This document shows positions 24,229-35,185 of a stretch of DNA of 64,000 nt, in pieces. The DNA comes from Festucalex cinctus (lineage: Eukaryota > Chordata > Actinopteri > Syngnathiformes > Syngnathidae). The stretch is taken from the NCBI RefSeq assembly GCF_051991245.1, contig NC_135414.1, positions 1,630,501 through 1,694,500 on the forward strand, in the 5' to 3' direction. How positions within the stretch are numbered: position 1 is the first letter of the stretch; the number at the start of each line of letters is the position of its first letter. Position numbers and translations under genes: made by a program. The notes beneath the pieces are model-generated. The model made no database searches. It was not told the DNA's origin and saw only the letters and a list, made by a program, of their open reading frames with translations.

Positions 24229-24549
24229 CCAGTAGGTGGCGCTATCAGTAAGATGAAATATAAGTTTGTAGATGTCTTTAGGGCTGGACTCTCATCAATT
24301 GTGTAAAATTTTGAGAAGATAGCATCATCTCGGTCAAGTTAATGCAGCTTTTGTTGTCACGAGAAATCTTCAGACTTTGCGGCACCGTAGCGGCCACGCC
24401 CTTTGGCGAAAAGTTACAATATTCGGTGTGGGGCATGATCAACATCTTAAGGCTTTTCTGACCAATTTTCAACTGGATCCCTTCAACGAGCTCAGCACAG
24501 TAGCTAAAAACGTAAAGTATGACAATTATTGTTACCACTAGGTGGCGCT
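24229..24549 (+). promoter_or_regulatory. CTCF-like site pair 3
   Basis: CCAGTAGGTGGCGCT at 24229-24243 and CCACTAGGTGGCGCT at 24535-24549 both match fully, spaced 306 bp. The first has the alternative S=G base. Confidence 0.62.
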
Positions 24550-26443
24550 ACATGGATAACTGAATTTTATCATATAGATGTTTTCAGGCCGTGACTATTA
24601 AGTTGCCTGATAAGTTTGAGATTTTTTGGAGCTTGAACATGGGAGTTATTAAGCATTTGCTCTTTCTGGACAAATGAAATTTTAAAGGCAATATTTGATG
24701 CCCCGCCCCCGTCATATAGTATTTCGAAAAGGCAAGATTTTTTCCCCAGTTGTTCTCTCAGGTCTTGAGATGATAAATGCCAAGTTTGAAGTCAATTGGA
24801 TGAAAAATGTTTGCAAAGGGGTCAAAAGCATGACCACAGTGAATGTGCCAAAATAGGCCAAAATTGGACATTAAAAAATTCATAGCTCACTTCCTGTACA
24901 TTTTAGCTAGATGGTCCCAATAGACTTTTTTGTGCGTCTCGGGGTGCTACACGTGCCTGCCAATTTTCGTTGCTCTAGCTCAAACATGCCGGGCTTGGTT
25001 TTTATTTTTCTATGCTAGGGGGCGCTATAGAGTCGCGTTGTTATGACGACTTCATAATATCAAATTTTTCGCCGGGCCTGAGGAGTGTGCAAAGTTTGGT
25101 GAGTTTTCGTAAATGTTTAGGTACCCAAAATCGTGATCGTTTACGGAGAAGAAGAAGAAGAAGAAGAAGAAGAAGAAGAATAATAACTAGAGCTGCGAGC
25201 AGCTATAAAGGGCCCTCGCAGCCCGGGCCACGTTGGGGTACTTGCACGTTGGGGTACTTGCACGTTGGGGTACTGGCACGTTGGGGTACTGGCAAGTTTA
25301 GGTACGGCACATTGGAAGCAGAATTTCTTTGAAAATGGCATGATAAACCTTGACATGTGGATTTTTTTTTTTTTTGTAAAAATACCGTTAAGTTGGTGTA
25401 TTTTTTTTTTATGCCTCTAGGGCTAGGTGGCGCTGTATATATAATGGAATGTTGTCATAGGGATACCTTCAAGCCTTGACTCTAAACATACATGTCAAGT
25501 GTGATTTTTTTGGAGCATGTACCGTGGAGTTATTAAGCATATCCTTCATTCACGATATTGCTTTTAATGTCCATTAGAGGCTATCAAAAATAAATAAAAA
25601 AGTACATGTTTGGATAAGTCTAATGCCAGTGAACATTTTGAGTGGTGGAAAGTAAAAGAATATTCATAAATGACTTAGTTATCACACTTAGAATGAGTTT
25701 ACATTTTTTGTACAAAATACCGTATGTGGGGTATTTTTTTGTTTTGCCTCAAGGGCGAGGTGGCGCTGCATATATAACTGAATGTTGTCATAGAGATACC
25801 TTCAGGCCTTGACGATAAACATACATGTCAAGTTTGGGATTTTTTGGAGCATGTATCGGGGAGTTATTAAGCATATCCTTTTTCAGTGCGAAACACAAAT
25901 TTTGATGCCCCGCGCTCATCATATAGTATTTCCAAAAGTCAAGATTTTTCCGTCTGTTGTTGGCTCAGGTCTTGGCATGGTCCAGGTCAAGTCATAAGTC
26001 AGTCGGATAAAACATGTAGGAGAAGTGGGCAAAAGTATGCCCCCTGAAAATGTGCAAAAATCGTCAAAAATGGGACATTCAAAAATTCGTACCTCACTTC
26101 CTGTTCATTTTAGCATATGGGTCCAAGAGACTTTTTTGTAGGTCTTTGGCTCCCTCATACACGTAAAAATTTTCGTAGATCTTGCTTAAACGTAGAATCG
26201 GGGCTGCTTCGTTAAAAATTTCTAGGGGGCGCTATTGAGTCATTTTTGTAAAAATAGTACAATCAACAATAAAATATTGTTCATTTTACCAGGCCAGATG
26301 TGTGTGCCAAGTTTCATGAGTTTCTGCGCATGTTTAGACCCTCAAAACTGGCGTTGTTTTCTTGGCGAACAGTGCTTAGCCACGCCCACAGCGATTCGCG
26401 AAAACTCACAAACTTCGTGTTGTGACATCATGAAGGCCGAAAC

Positions 26444-26529
26444 TAGGGGTGTTAAAAAAAATCGATTCGGCGATATATCGCGATACTACATCGCGCGATT
26501 CTCGAATCGATTCAATAATCGGCAGAATC

Positions 26530-26584
<55 letters not shown>

Positions 26585-26954
26585 GATTCACACCTTGAGC
26601 ATGGAAGAATGTTATATGAACGGCACATTAAGCCTTAATATTTTTATTTTAATGCTGTTCAAATGTGAAACAGATTGCAAACTGTTTGTGTACAGTAGCT
26701 CACGGTTATAAGCCTCAAGTTTTAGATGAATATATTCATACAAATCTTACAGTGTACATGTACAAATTTACTGATAGTATTTTCTAAATTTGAATGGAAA
26801 AAAATCGCAACAATCGACTTATAAATTCGTATCGGGATTAATCGGTATCAAATCGTGACCATTCGTATCGGGATTAATCGGTATCGAATCGAATCGTGAC
26901 CTGTGAATCGTGATACGAATCGAATCGTCAGGTACTAGGCAATTCACACCCCTA
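26444..26954. mobile_element. 511-bp hAT-type MITE
   Basis: The ends are TAGGGGTGT and its inverse ACACCCCTA. The 8-bp duplication GCCGAAAC flanks it at 26436-26443 and 26955-26962. The uninterrupted site GGCCGAAACCCTCATCTG is present in sibling array units (for example near 20385), which proves insertion. An 8-bp duplication with short inverted ends is the hAT signature. It has no transposase frame. Inside are repeated ATCGATTCG/CGAATCGAT motifs near both ends, a 51-base T run (26532-26582) and a 36-bp tandem beginning ATTCGTATCGGG (26825 and 26861). Confidence 0.93.
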
Positions 26955-27044
26955 GCCGAAACCCTCATCTGAGCAAATATGAGGTTGGTCCAGTTAACGT
27001 GTTTGGAGAAAAATGTACAAGAAAATTCGTAAGAAAAAAAATTG

Positions 27045-27365
27045 CCACTAGGTGGCGCTATCAGTAAGATGAAATATAAGTTCGTAGATGTCTTAAGGGC
27101 TGGACTCTCATCAAATGTGTGAAATTTTGAGAAGATAGGATCATCTCGGTCAAGTTCATGCAGCTTTTATTGTCACGAAAAATTTTCGGACTTTGCGTCA
27201 CCGTAGCGGCCACGCCCTTTGGCGAAAAGGTACAATATTCGGTGTGGGGCATGATCAACATCTTAAGGCTTTTCTGACCAATTTTCAACTGGATCCCTTC
27301 AACGAGCTCGGCACAGTAGCTAAAAACGTAAAGTATGACATTTATTGTTACCACTAGGTGGCGCT
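27045..27365 (+). promoter_or_regulatory. CTCF-like site pair 4
   Basis: Full matches at 27045-27059 and 27351-27365, spaced 306 bp, about 90 bp downstream of the MITE. Confidence 0.62.
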
Positions 27366-28308
27366 ATATGTATAACTGAATTTTATCATATAGATGCTTT
27401 CAGGCCGTGACTATTACGTTGCCTGAGAAGTTTGAGATTTTTTGGAGCTTGAACATGGGAGTTATCACACTTAGAATGAGTTGACATTTTTTGTACAAAA
27501 TACCGTATGTGGGGTATTTTTTTTTCACGCCTGAAGGGCGAGGTGGCGCTGCATATATAACTGAATTTTGTCATAGAGATACCTTCAGGCTTTGACTATA
27601 AACATACATGTCAAGTTTGGGATTTTTTGGAGCATGTACCGGGGAGTTATTAAGCATATCCTTTTTCAGTGCGAAACACAAAATTTGATGCCCCGCCCTC
27701 ATCATATAGTATTTCCAAAAGTCAAGATTTTTCTGCCTGTAGTTGGCTCAGGTCTTGACATGGTCCAGGTCAAGTCTAAAGTCAGTCGGATGAAATGTGT
27801 AGGAGAAGTGGGCAAAAGTATGCCCCCTGAAAATGTGCAAAAATCGTCAAAAATGGGACATTCAAAAATTCATAGCTCACTTCCTGTTCATTTTAGCACA
27901 TGGGTCCAAGAGACTTTTTTGTAGGTCTTGGACTCCCTCATACACCTAAAAATTTTCGTAGATCTTGCTTAAACGTACAATCGGGGCTGCTTCGTTAAAA
28001 ATTTCTAGGGGGCGCTATTGAGTCATTTTTGTAAAAATAGGACAATACATGATAAAATATTGCTCATTTTGCCAGGCCAGATGTGTGTGCCAAGTTTCAT
28101 GAGTTTCTGCGCATGTTTAGACCATCAAAACTAGCGTTGTTTTCTTGGCGAACAGTGCTTAGCCACGCCCACAGCGATTCGCGAAAACTCACAAACTTCG
28201 TGTTGTGACATCATGAAGGCCGAAACCCCCATCTGAGCAAATATGAGGTTGGTCCAGTTAACGTGTTTGGAGAAAAATGTACAAGAAAATTCGTAAGAAA
28301 AAAAATTG

Positions 28309-28629
28309 CCACTAGGTGGCGCTATCAGTTAGATGAAATATAAGTTCGTAGATGTCTTAAGGGCTGGACTCTCATCAAATGTGTGAAATTTTGAGAAGAT
28401 AGGATCATCTCGGTCAAGTTCATGCAGCTTTTATTGTCACGAAAAATCTTCAGACTTTGCGTCACCGTAGCGGCCACGCCCTTTGGCGAAAAGTTACAAT
28501 ATTCGGTGTGGGGCATCATCAACATCTTAAGGCTTTTCTGACCAATTTTCAACTGGATCCCTTCAACGAGCTCAGCACAGTAGCTAAAAACGTAAAGTAT
28601 GACATTTATTGTAACCACTAGGTGGCGCT
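28309..28629 (+). promoter_or_regulatory. CTCF-like site pair 5
   Basis: Full matches at 28309-28323 and 28615-28629, spaced 306 bp. This pair lies in the duplicated segment of unit 6. Confidence 0.62.
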
Positions 28630-29278
28630 ATATGTATAACTGAATTTTTTCATATAGGTGTTTTCAGGCCGTGACTATTACGTTGCCTGAGAAGTTTGAG
28701 ATTTTTTGGAGCTTGTACATGGGAGTTATTCAGCATTTGCTCTTTCTGGACAAATGAAATTTTAAAGGCAATATTTGATGCCCCGCCCCCGTCATATAGT
28801 ATTTCGAAAAGGCAAGATTTTTTGCCCAGCTGTTCTCTTAGGTCTTGAGATGATAAATGCCAAGTTTGAAGTCAATGGGATGAAAAATGTTTGCATAGGG
28901 GGGAAAAGCATGACCACAGTGAATGTGCCAAAATAGGCCAAAATTGGACATTAAAAAATTCATAGCTCACTTCCTGTACATTTTAGGAAATGGCTTCCAC
29001 TGACTTTTTTGTGCGTCTCGGAGTGCTACACGTGCCTGCCAATTTTCGTAGCTCTAGCTCAAACGGGCCGGGATTGGTTTTTATTTTTCTACGCTAGGTG
29101 GCGCTATAGAGTCGCGTTGTTATGACAACTACATAATATCAAATTTTTCGCCGGGCCCGAAGAGACTGCAAAGTTTGGTGAGTTTTCGTAAATGTTTAGG
29201 CCCTCAAAAATGCGATCGTTTGCGGAGAATAAAGAAGAAGAAGAAGAAGAAGAATAATAATAATAATTCTTACAAAAA

Positions 29279-29313
29279 CAAGAGGGACCTCGCAGCGGTC
29301 GCTGCTCGGGCCC

Positions 29314-29359
<46 letters not shown>

Positions 29360-29408
29360 TTTTACAAAAACAATAGGGACCTCGCAGCGGTCGCTGCTCG
29401 GGCCCTAA
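29279..29408 (+). repeat. Two 38-bp terminal hairpin modules separated by (TAA)n
   Basis: Copies lie at 29279-29316 and 29371-29408, each ending GGGCCCTAA and separated by a long (TAA)n tract. The second directly abuts the next unit start CTAGAGCTGC with no spacer. Confidence 0.9.
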
Positions 29409-31990
29409 CTAGAGCTGCGAGCAGCTATAAAGGGTTCTCGCAGCCCGGGCCAGGTTGGAGTCCTTGCACGTTGGGGTACTTGCACGTTAGGGTACTGGCA
29501 CGTTGGGGTACTGGCATATTGGAAGCAAAATTTCTTTGAAAATGGCATAATAAACGTTTACATGTAGAATATTTTTTTTGCCAGTGTGTATCAAGCTCAA
29601 CGGGTTTTGGGGATTGTTAAGACCTGCAAAAATCTGCGTCCTTTTTTATTTTTAGGCAATGAGTTGCCCTGATTGGTATTTTTTGTAAAAGTGTATATAT
29701 ACATCATCGCTCGTTGTACTCATTGCACAATGTTACTTTTATTGTCCAAAGGGGCAATCAAAAATGAATAAAACAAAATGGAAACGTACATACGTTTGGA
29801 TCGGTGTGAAGCCAGTGAACAATTTGAGTGGTGGAAACTAAAAGAATATTCATAAATGACTTAGTCATCACACTTAGAATGAGTTTACATTTTTTGTACA
29901 AAATACCGTATGTGTTTTTTTTTTTTATATAAGCCTCAAGGGCTAGGTGGCGCTGTATTTATAACTGAATGTTGTCATCGAGATACCTTCAGGCCTTGAT
30001 TATAAGCATACATGTCAAGTGTGGGATTTTTTTTGGAGCATGTACCGTGGAGTTATTAAGCATATCCTTCATTCACGATATTGCTTTTAATGTCCACAGA
30101 GGCTATCAAAAATAAATAAAAATATATATATGTTTGGATAAGTCTGATGCCAGTGAACATTTTGAGTGGTGGAAACTAAAAGAATATTCATAAATGACTT
30201 AGTTATCACACTTAGAATGAGTTTACATTTTTTGTACAAAATACCGTATGTGGGGTATTTTTTTTTTTTTAATAAGCCTCAAGGGCTAGGTGGCGCTGCA
30301 TATATAACTGAATGTTGTCATAGAGATAGCTTCAGGCCTTGACGATAAACATACATGTCAAGTTTGGGATTTTTTGGAGCATGTACCGGGGAGTTATTAA
30401 GCATATCCTTTTTCAGTGCGAAACACAAATTTTGATGCCCCGCCTTCATCATATAGTATTTCGAAAGGTCAAGATTTTTCCCCCTGTCGTTGGCTCAGGT
30501 CTTGACATGGTCCAGGTCAAGTCTTAACTCAGTCAGATGAAACGTGTAGGAGAAGTGGGCAAAAGTCTGCCCCCTGTGAATGTGCAAAAATCGTCAAAAA
30601 TGGGACATTCAAAAATTCGTAGCTCACTTCCTGTTCATTTTAGCATATGGGTCCAAGAGACTTTTTTGTAGGTCTTGGGCTCCCTCATACACCTAAAAAT
30701 ATTCGTCGTTCTTGCTTAAACGTACAACCGGGGCTGCTTCGTTAAAAACTTCTAGGGGGCGCTATTGAGTTATTTTTGTAAAAATAGAACAATCAACAAT
30801 AAAATATTGCTCATTTTACCAGGCCAGATGTGTGTGCCAAGTTTCATGAGTTTCTGTGCATGTTTCGACCCTCAAAACTGGCGTTGTTTTCTTGGCGAAC
30901 AGCGCTTAGCCACACCCACAGCAATTCGCGAAAACTCACAAACTTCGTGTTGTGACATCATGAAGGCCGAAACCCTCATCTGAGTAAATATGAGGTAGGT
31001 CCAGTTAACGTGTTTGGAAAAAAACGTAGAAGAAAATTCGTAAGAAAAAAAATTGCCACTAGGTGGCGCTATCAGTTAGATAAAATATAAGTCAGTAGAT
31101 GTCTTTAGGGCTGGACTCTCATCAAATGTGTGAAATTTTGAGAAGATAGGATCATCTCGGTCAAGTTAATGCAGCTTTTATTTTCACGAAAAATCTTCAG
31201 ACTTTGCGTCACCGTAGCGGCCACGCCCTTTGGCGAAAAGTTACAATATTCGGTGTGGGGAATGATCAACATCTTAAGGCTTTTCTGACCAATTTTCAAA
31301 TGGATCCCTTCAAAAAGCTCTGCACAGTAGCTAAAAACGTAAAGTATGACATTTATTGTAACCACTAGGTGGCGCTATATGTATAACTGAATTTTATCAT
31401 ATAGATGTTTTCAGGCCGTGACTATTACGTTGCCTGAGAAGTTTGAGATTTTTTGGAGCTTGAACATGGGAGTTATTAAGCATTTGCTCTTTCTGGACAA
31501 ATGAAATTTTAAAGGCAATATTTGTTGCCCCGCCCCCGTCATATAGTATTTCAAAAAGGCAAGATGTTTTGCCCAGTTGTTCTCTCAGGTCTTGAGATGA
31601 TAAATGCCATGTTTGAAGTCAATTGGATGAAAAATGTTTGCAAAGGGGGAAAAAGCATGACCACAGTGAATGTGCCAAAATAGGCCAAAATTGGACATTA
31701 AAAAATTCATAGCTCACTTCCTGTACATTTTAGCTACATGGTCCCAATAGAATTTTTTGTGCGTCTCGGGGTGCTACACGTGCCTGCCAATTTTTGTTGC
31801 TCTAGCTCAAACGTGCCGGGCTTGGTTTTTATTTTTCTACGCTAGGGGGCGCTATCGAGTCGCATTGTTATGACGACTTAATAATATCACATTTTTCGCC
31901 GGGCCTGAGGAATGTGCAAAGTTCGGTGAGTTTTCGTGAATGTTTAGGTACCCAAAATCGCGATTGTTTGCGGAGAATAAAGAAGAAGAA

Positions 31991-32048
<58 letters not shown>

Positions 32049-32157
32049 TTTTACAAAAACAATAGGGACCTCGCAGCGGTCGCTGCTCGGGCCCTAATAA
32101 TAATAATCCGATCGAAAAACAATAGGGACCTCGCAGCGGTAGCTGCTCGGGCCCTAA
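29409..32157 (+). repeat. Array unit 7 (type B) with two 3' modules
   Basis: Closely similar to unit 3. One CTCF-like pair lies at 31056 and 31362. A long (TAA)n tract (about 31992-32048) precedes modules at 32060-32097 and 32120-32157. The last has a stem mutation (GGTAGCTGC instead of GGTCGCTGC) and again directly abuts the next CTAG start. Confidence 0.9.
31056..31376 (+). promoter_or_regulatory. CTCF-like site pair 6
   Basis: Full matches at 31056-31070 and 31362-31376, spaced 306 bp. It is the last pair before the array returns to type A. Confidence 0.62.
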
Positions 32158-32495
32158 CTAGAGCTGCGAGCAGCTATAAAGGGCCCTCACAACCCGGGCC
32201 ACGTTGGGGTATATGCAAGTCGGGGGACTTGCACGTTGGGGTACTGTTAAATAGACAAGGACCATGGAAAATAGAAATGCATTTGCCGTGCCTTGTGTGT
32301 AAAAAGGTGCAGTAAAAGGCCAAAAATGATGCACAATTCCCAAAATAAATTCAAAAGTGTGGACTTTCTGATGTGTGTGCAAAGTTTCATGAAAAGTCGC
32401 TCGTTTGATATTCAAAACCAGCATCTGTTCATTTGAAAACATTGCATGGCACAGAGATGGTGTGTGATCAAATAAAAAGCTTTTTGATGACTCTT
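32158..32495 (+). repeat. Array unit 8, left part (type A, deleted)
   Basis: It starts with CTAGAGCTGCGAGCAGCT, then runs through a strongly shortened and diverged type-A sequence. The phrase AAATAAAAAGCTTTTTGATG near 32471 is the last recognisable array sequence before unique DNA. Confidence 0.8.
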
Positions 32496-32889
32496 AATGT
32501 GGTGTCGCTGTGCAACACATATGTATTCATGACATAGTGAAGTATTGTGACAGTTTTGTAGGGTCCAGCAAACAGTAAATGTGTGACAGTTATTCAAGAA
32601 AAAATGTAGCTTTGAAGCAGGCTAACCAATGACATCATCTAAAGGGGAAAAAAGCACATGAGCAAGCATAGGTATAAGTAGAGGAGAAAAAGAGATGAAA
32701 GAAGTGCGAGAGATGGAACAGGAGAGGAATGCAGCTGTTTATGTATAGCTGTTGTAACAGGACAGATTAAATAACACTTTAACCTGGGGTTAACAGCGCC
32801 CTAGGAGAGATAAACTCTTTAGTGTAAAAGTTTTCTGGGACAGATGAATCCCTTGGGGTCAAAGAGTTTGGGTTAGCACATAGTCTGTC

Positions 32890-34814
32890 TTAGGATAATG
32901 TAACCTCCATGGATGAATTAGTCCTAGGACGCTTTGACCTGCGGGCTAAAACTTCAGGGGGGTTAACCTGTCCTGTTATATTGTGATCATCGTCTTCGTG
33001 CATGTCCTCAGTGGCTTCTTCTGTCTGTGTGGCAGCATTTGATACATCTGTAGAACAAAAAAGAATGAAGAATCATGTTAGATCTGTGAAGTTTGGTTGT
33101 CTTAGGTGTAGTTTACAGAACAGTCGTGTGCATATTTTTAGCATGGTAGTGTCTTAATACAAATGCATATTATGTAATGCACTGTATATGGATATTACAG
33201 ACGTAATATTTGACGGTGATCTTATATTCATAGTTTTTGCCCGTTAATAAATAATATAGCTAGTAAGTAATAAGACACGCAAAAATGGTATAGTTGAATC
33301 CTCTGGGTCAAAAAGCAATGTTTTAGGATTGTGTGATGAAATGATGAATAAAAGTAAGGATACGACAGGTACATAAATGGTTATGTAAGTGTAAAATTTG
33401 GCATGGTGTGTCCAGATACATGCAGGATAAGTATAAAATATTATGGTATGTGATTGATTTTTTCTTAGTAAAAATTAGTATTGTAAAGGTCAAGTCACAG
33501 TATGTCCAAAAAAATTTAAAAAAAAAAATCTATGGTATAGAAACATCATAATCAGGGGCAAAGACATAAACATAATAATAGTAATTAATAATGATAGAAT
33601 TTAAATACAATCTTTTCCATGAATATGTCAGTTATTTTGAGAAGATACAGAAAAAAAAGAACTTTGAAGTGTCTATCAGTGGATGAAAGAGGGCAAGATC
33701 ACAGCATAGCTACATGATATCAGTCACATTTGAAAGTAATCAAGTGTAGTATGTATTCACATTATATACATTGAGAAATTGCGGCTCAATAATCAGTCAG
33801 TGTTTTAGTTAACAGTCCAATGTTACCTTCAAGATATTCCTAACAGAAAAAAAGGAACGTGCATTAACAAAAAAATGTAAAAATGTCCATTGTCAAACAT
33901 GTCATTCATTATACACAATGTGTAGGATGGGGATGCTTGCTGTGTTAGTGTTTGTGTGTCTTCCATGTCATATAGCTTACCATCACGGACAAATGCATCA
34001 CATGCATCCTTTATATCCAATGCAGTCTGGAGTTCTTTCACAAGCTTGGTTTTGAAGTCTATCTGTTTTTCAAGTGCTCGATTGACTCGAGTCACATGGA
34101 CTAGTTGGTTCATTTGGGAATGAAGATCAAGGCTGCGCTGGTATAAGTCGTTGCGACTGAAAGCATGATCAATGCATGCATACTGTAATGACAAAGCATT
34201 CAATGAAAATCAGTCATGTTAGATTCCATGATTCTAAATAGCAGAGGTAACGTGTTGGTGCAAAACGTTGTGGTCGTGTTGCATGTTACTCAATGGCTGT
34301 GTGTGTCAAAACGAGTTTATTTGAAAGAATATACAAATATATACACACGGACATATATATTTATACAGTATAACAGTGCCGCATGTATTGGTTTTAAGGA
34401 AAGAGTTGAAAAGCAGTGTTCAGAAAAAAGCATAAGACGCACAAAGTACCATTTCACTACATGTAATAAGTTGTCAAGTAGACATGTGAATTAAGTGGTT
34501 AAGATAGTGGCTACTGTGCAAGTAAGCTTCAATTGTCTCTAAAAGGTTAGCATATGTGTTCTACATGATATCAATGGCTAGACGTGCTCGTGGAGAAACA
34601 TTACAAACAGAAAAACACACTAAAGGTGCCTTTAACAAACCTGTTAATAAATGAGAACTTAATACATATATGTATGGCATACTGTATATGATTGAGAAAG
34701 TTGTCCTGTTTAGTTTATGTATTGTATACTTACGGAAAAAAGTTGGCAATCTTTGCGTATGGAGATGATTAGAGGGTCTTTATCAAAAGAGAATTTGCTT
34801 GTTGATTTGTTCAT
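32890..34814 (-). CDS. Predicted spliced gene, three coding exons, 146 residues, unknown
   Basis: The coding exons are 34814-34734 (ATG at 34814; acceptor TTTTCTACAG before 34817; donor GTAAGT), 34182-33981 (acceptor GTCATTACAG; donor GTAAGC) and 33047-32890 (acceptor TTGTTCTACAG; stop TAA at 32892-32890). Lengths 81, 202 and 158 nt join in phase 0 then phase 1 without a stop, total 441 nt. ATG context is AACATGA, with A at -3. The product opens MNKSTSKFSFDKDPLIISIR. Exon 2 encodes a charged helical stretch (LHSQMNQLVHVTRVNRALEK onwards) that may form a coiled coil. Exon 3 is acidic (TEDMHEDDD) and then basic (RRSKRPR), like a nuclear localisation signal. I do not recognise the family. It may be a host gene, or a transposon's second gene. 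No canonical AATAAA was seen on this strand in the 400 bp downstream. Confidence 0.5.
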
Positions 34815-34965
34815 GTTCTGTAGAAAAGCAAAGGAGTAGAAATAAATACAGTATCATACTTCATAAACATACAAGAAATTTGTAGCTGTATTAACCATTG
34901 TTGGTATTTGAAGTGATAATTTAGGAATAGAAGTGTAGTGATTGCAGAATTTATAGAGTGCTTAC

Positions 34966-35031
34966 CTTGTATGACTTTGTAGATGGAAATGTCTTTTGTT
35001 GAAAGAGCTCTTTGTTGTCTACTATATATGC
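34966..35031 (-). promoter_or_regulatory. Possible 5' exon and TATA-like element of the predicted gene
   Basis: On the minus strand CATATATAG lies at about 35030-35022. About 30-60 bp further is ACAAG followed by GTAAGC (donor at 34965). A short non-coding first exon ending at 34966 could splice to the acceptor at 34818. The TATA-like string lies in AT-rich DNA, so this is suggestive only. Confidence 0.3.
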
Positions 35032-35185
35032 AAGGACAAGCATAAGTAGGTGTGGTTATGAAGTACTTGACCATTGAAATAAAGCAGTGGTATCAAATGT
35101 ATGGACCGTGGTTTGGCTCAGGCCTGCAAAGGGGTTTAATGTGGCACAAGAGATAATCTTGTAAGGTACAAAAAATAATAATAAT

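Larger units (their letters stand above)
21432..25186 (+). repeat. Array unit 5 (type B, internally duplicated)
   Basis: An expanded type-B unit. The block from TTGGGATTTTTTGGAG through the ACTTCCTGTTCATTTTAG phrase is present twice (about 22395-23030 and 23530-24150). It also holds a 31-base T run (21936-21966) and a (TA)n tract (23086-23113). Only the second block is followed by the CTCF-like pair (24229 and 24535). Confidence 0.9.
25187..29408 (+). repeat. Array unit 6 (type B) with two CTCF-like pairs and a MITE
   Basis: The longest type-B unit. The segment carrying the paired CTCF-like sites is duplicated (26955-27470 and about 28210-28740). A hAT MITE interrupts it at 26444-26954. It ends with (TAA)n tracts and two terminal hairpin modules (29279-29316 and 29371-29408). 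Confidence 0.9.

Noticed and set aside
26406..26711. Open frames with long Phe or Lys runs
   Set aside because: They are translations of the 51-base T run in the MITE.
31914..32315. Open frame with a long Asn run
   Set aside because: It reads through the (TAA)n/(AAT)n tract at the end of an array unit.
34216..34494. 92-residue plus-strand frame in the unique segment
   Set aside because: It lies in an intron of the predicted minus-strand gene, in AT-rich sequence with no domain or splice support.
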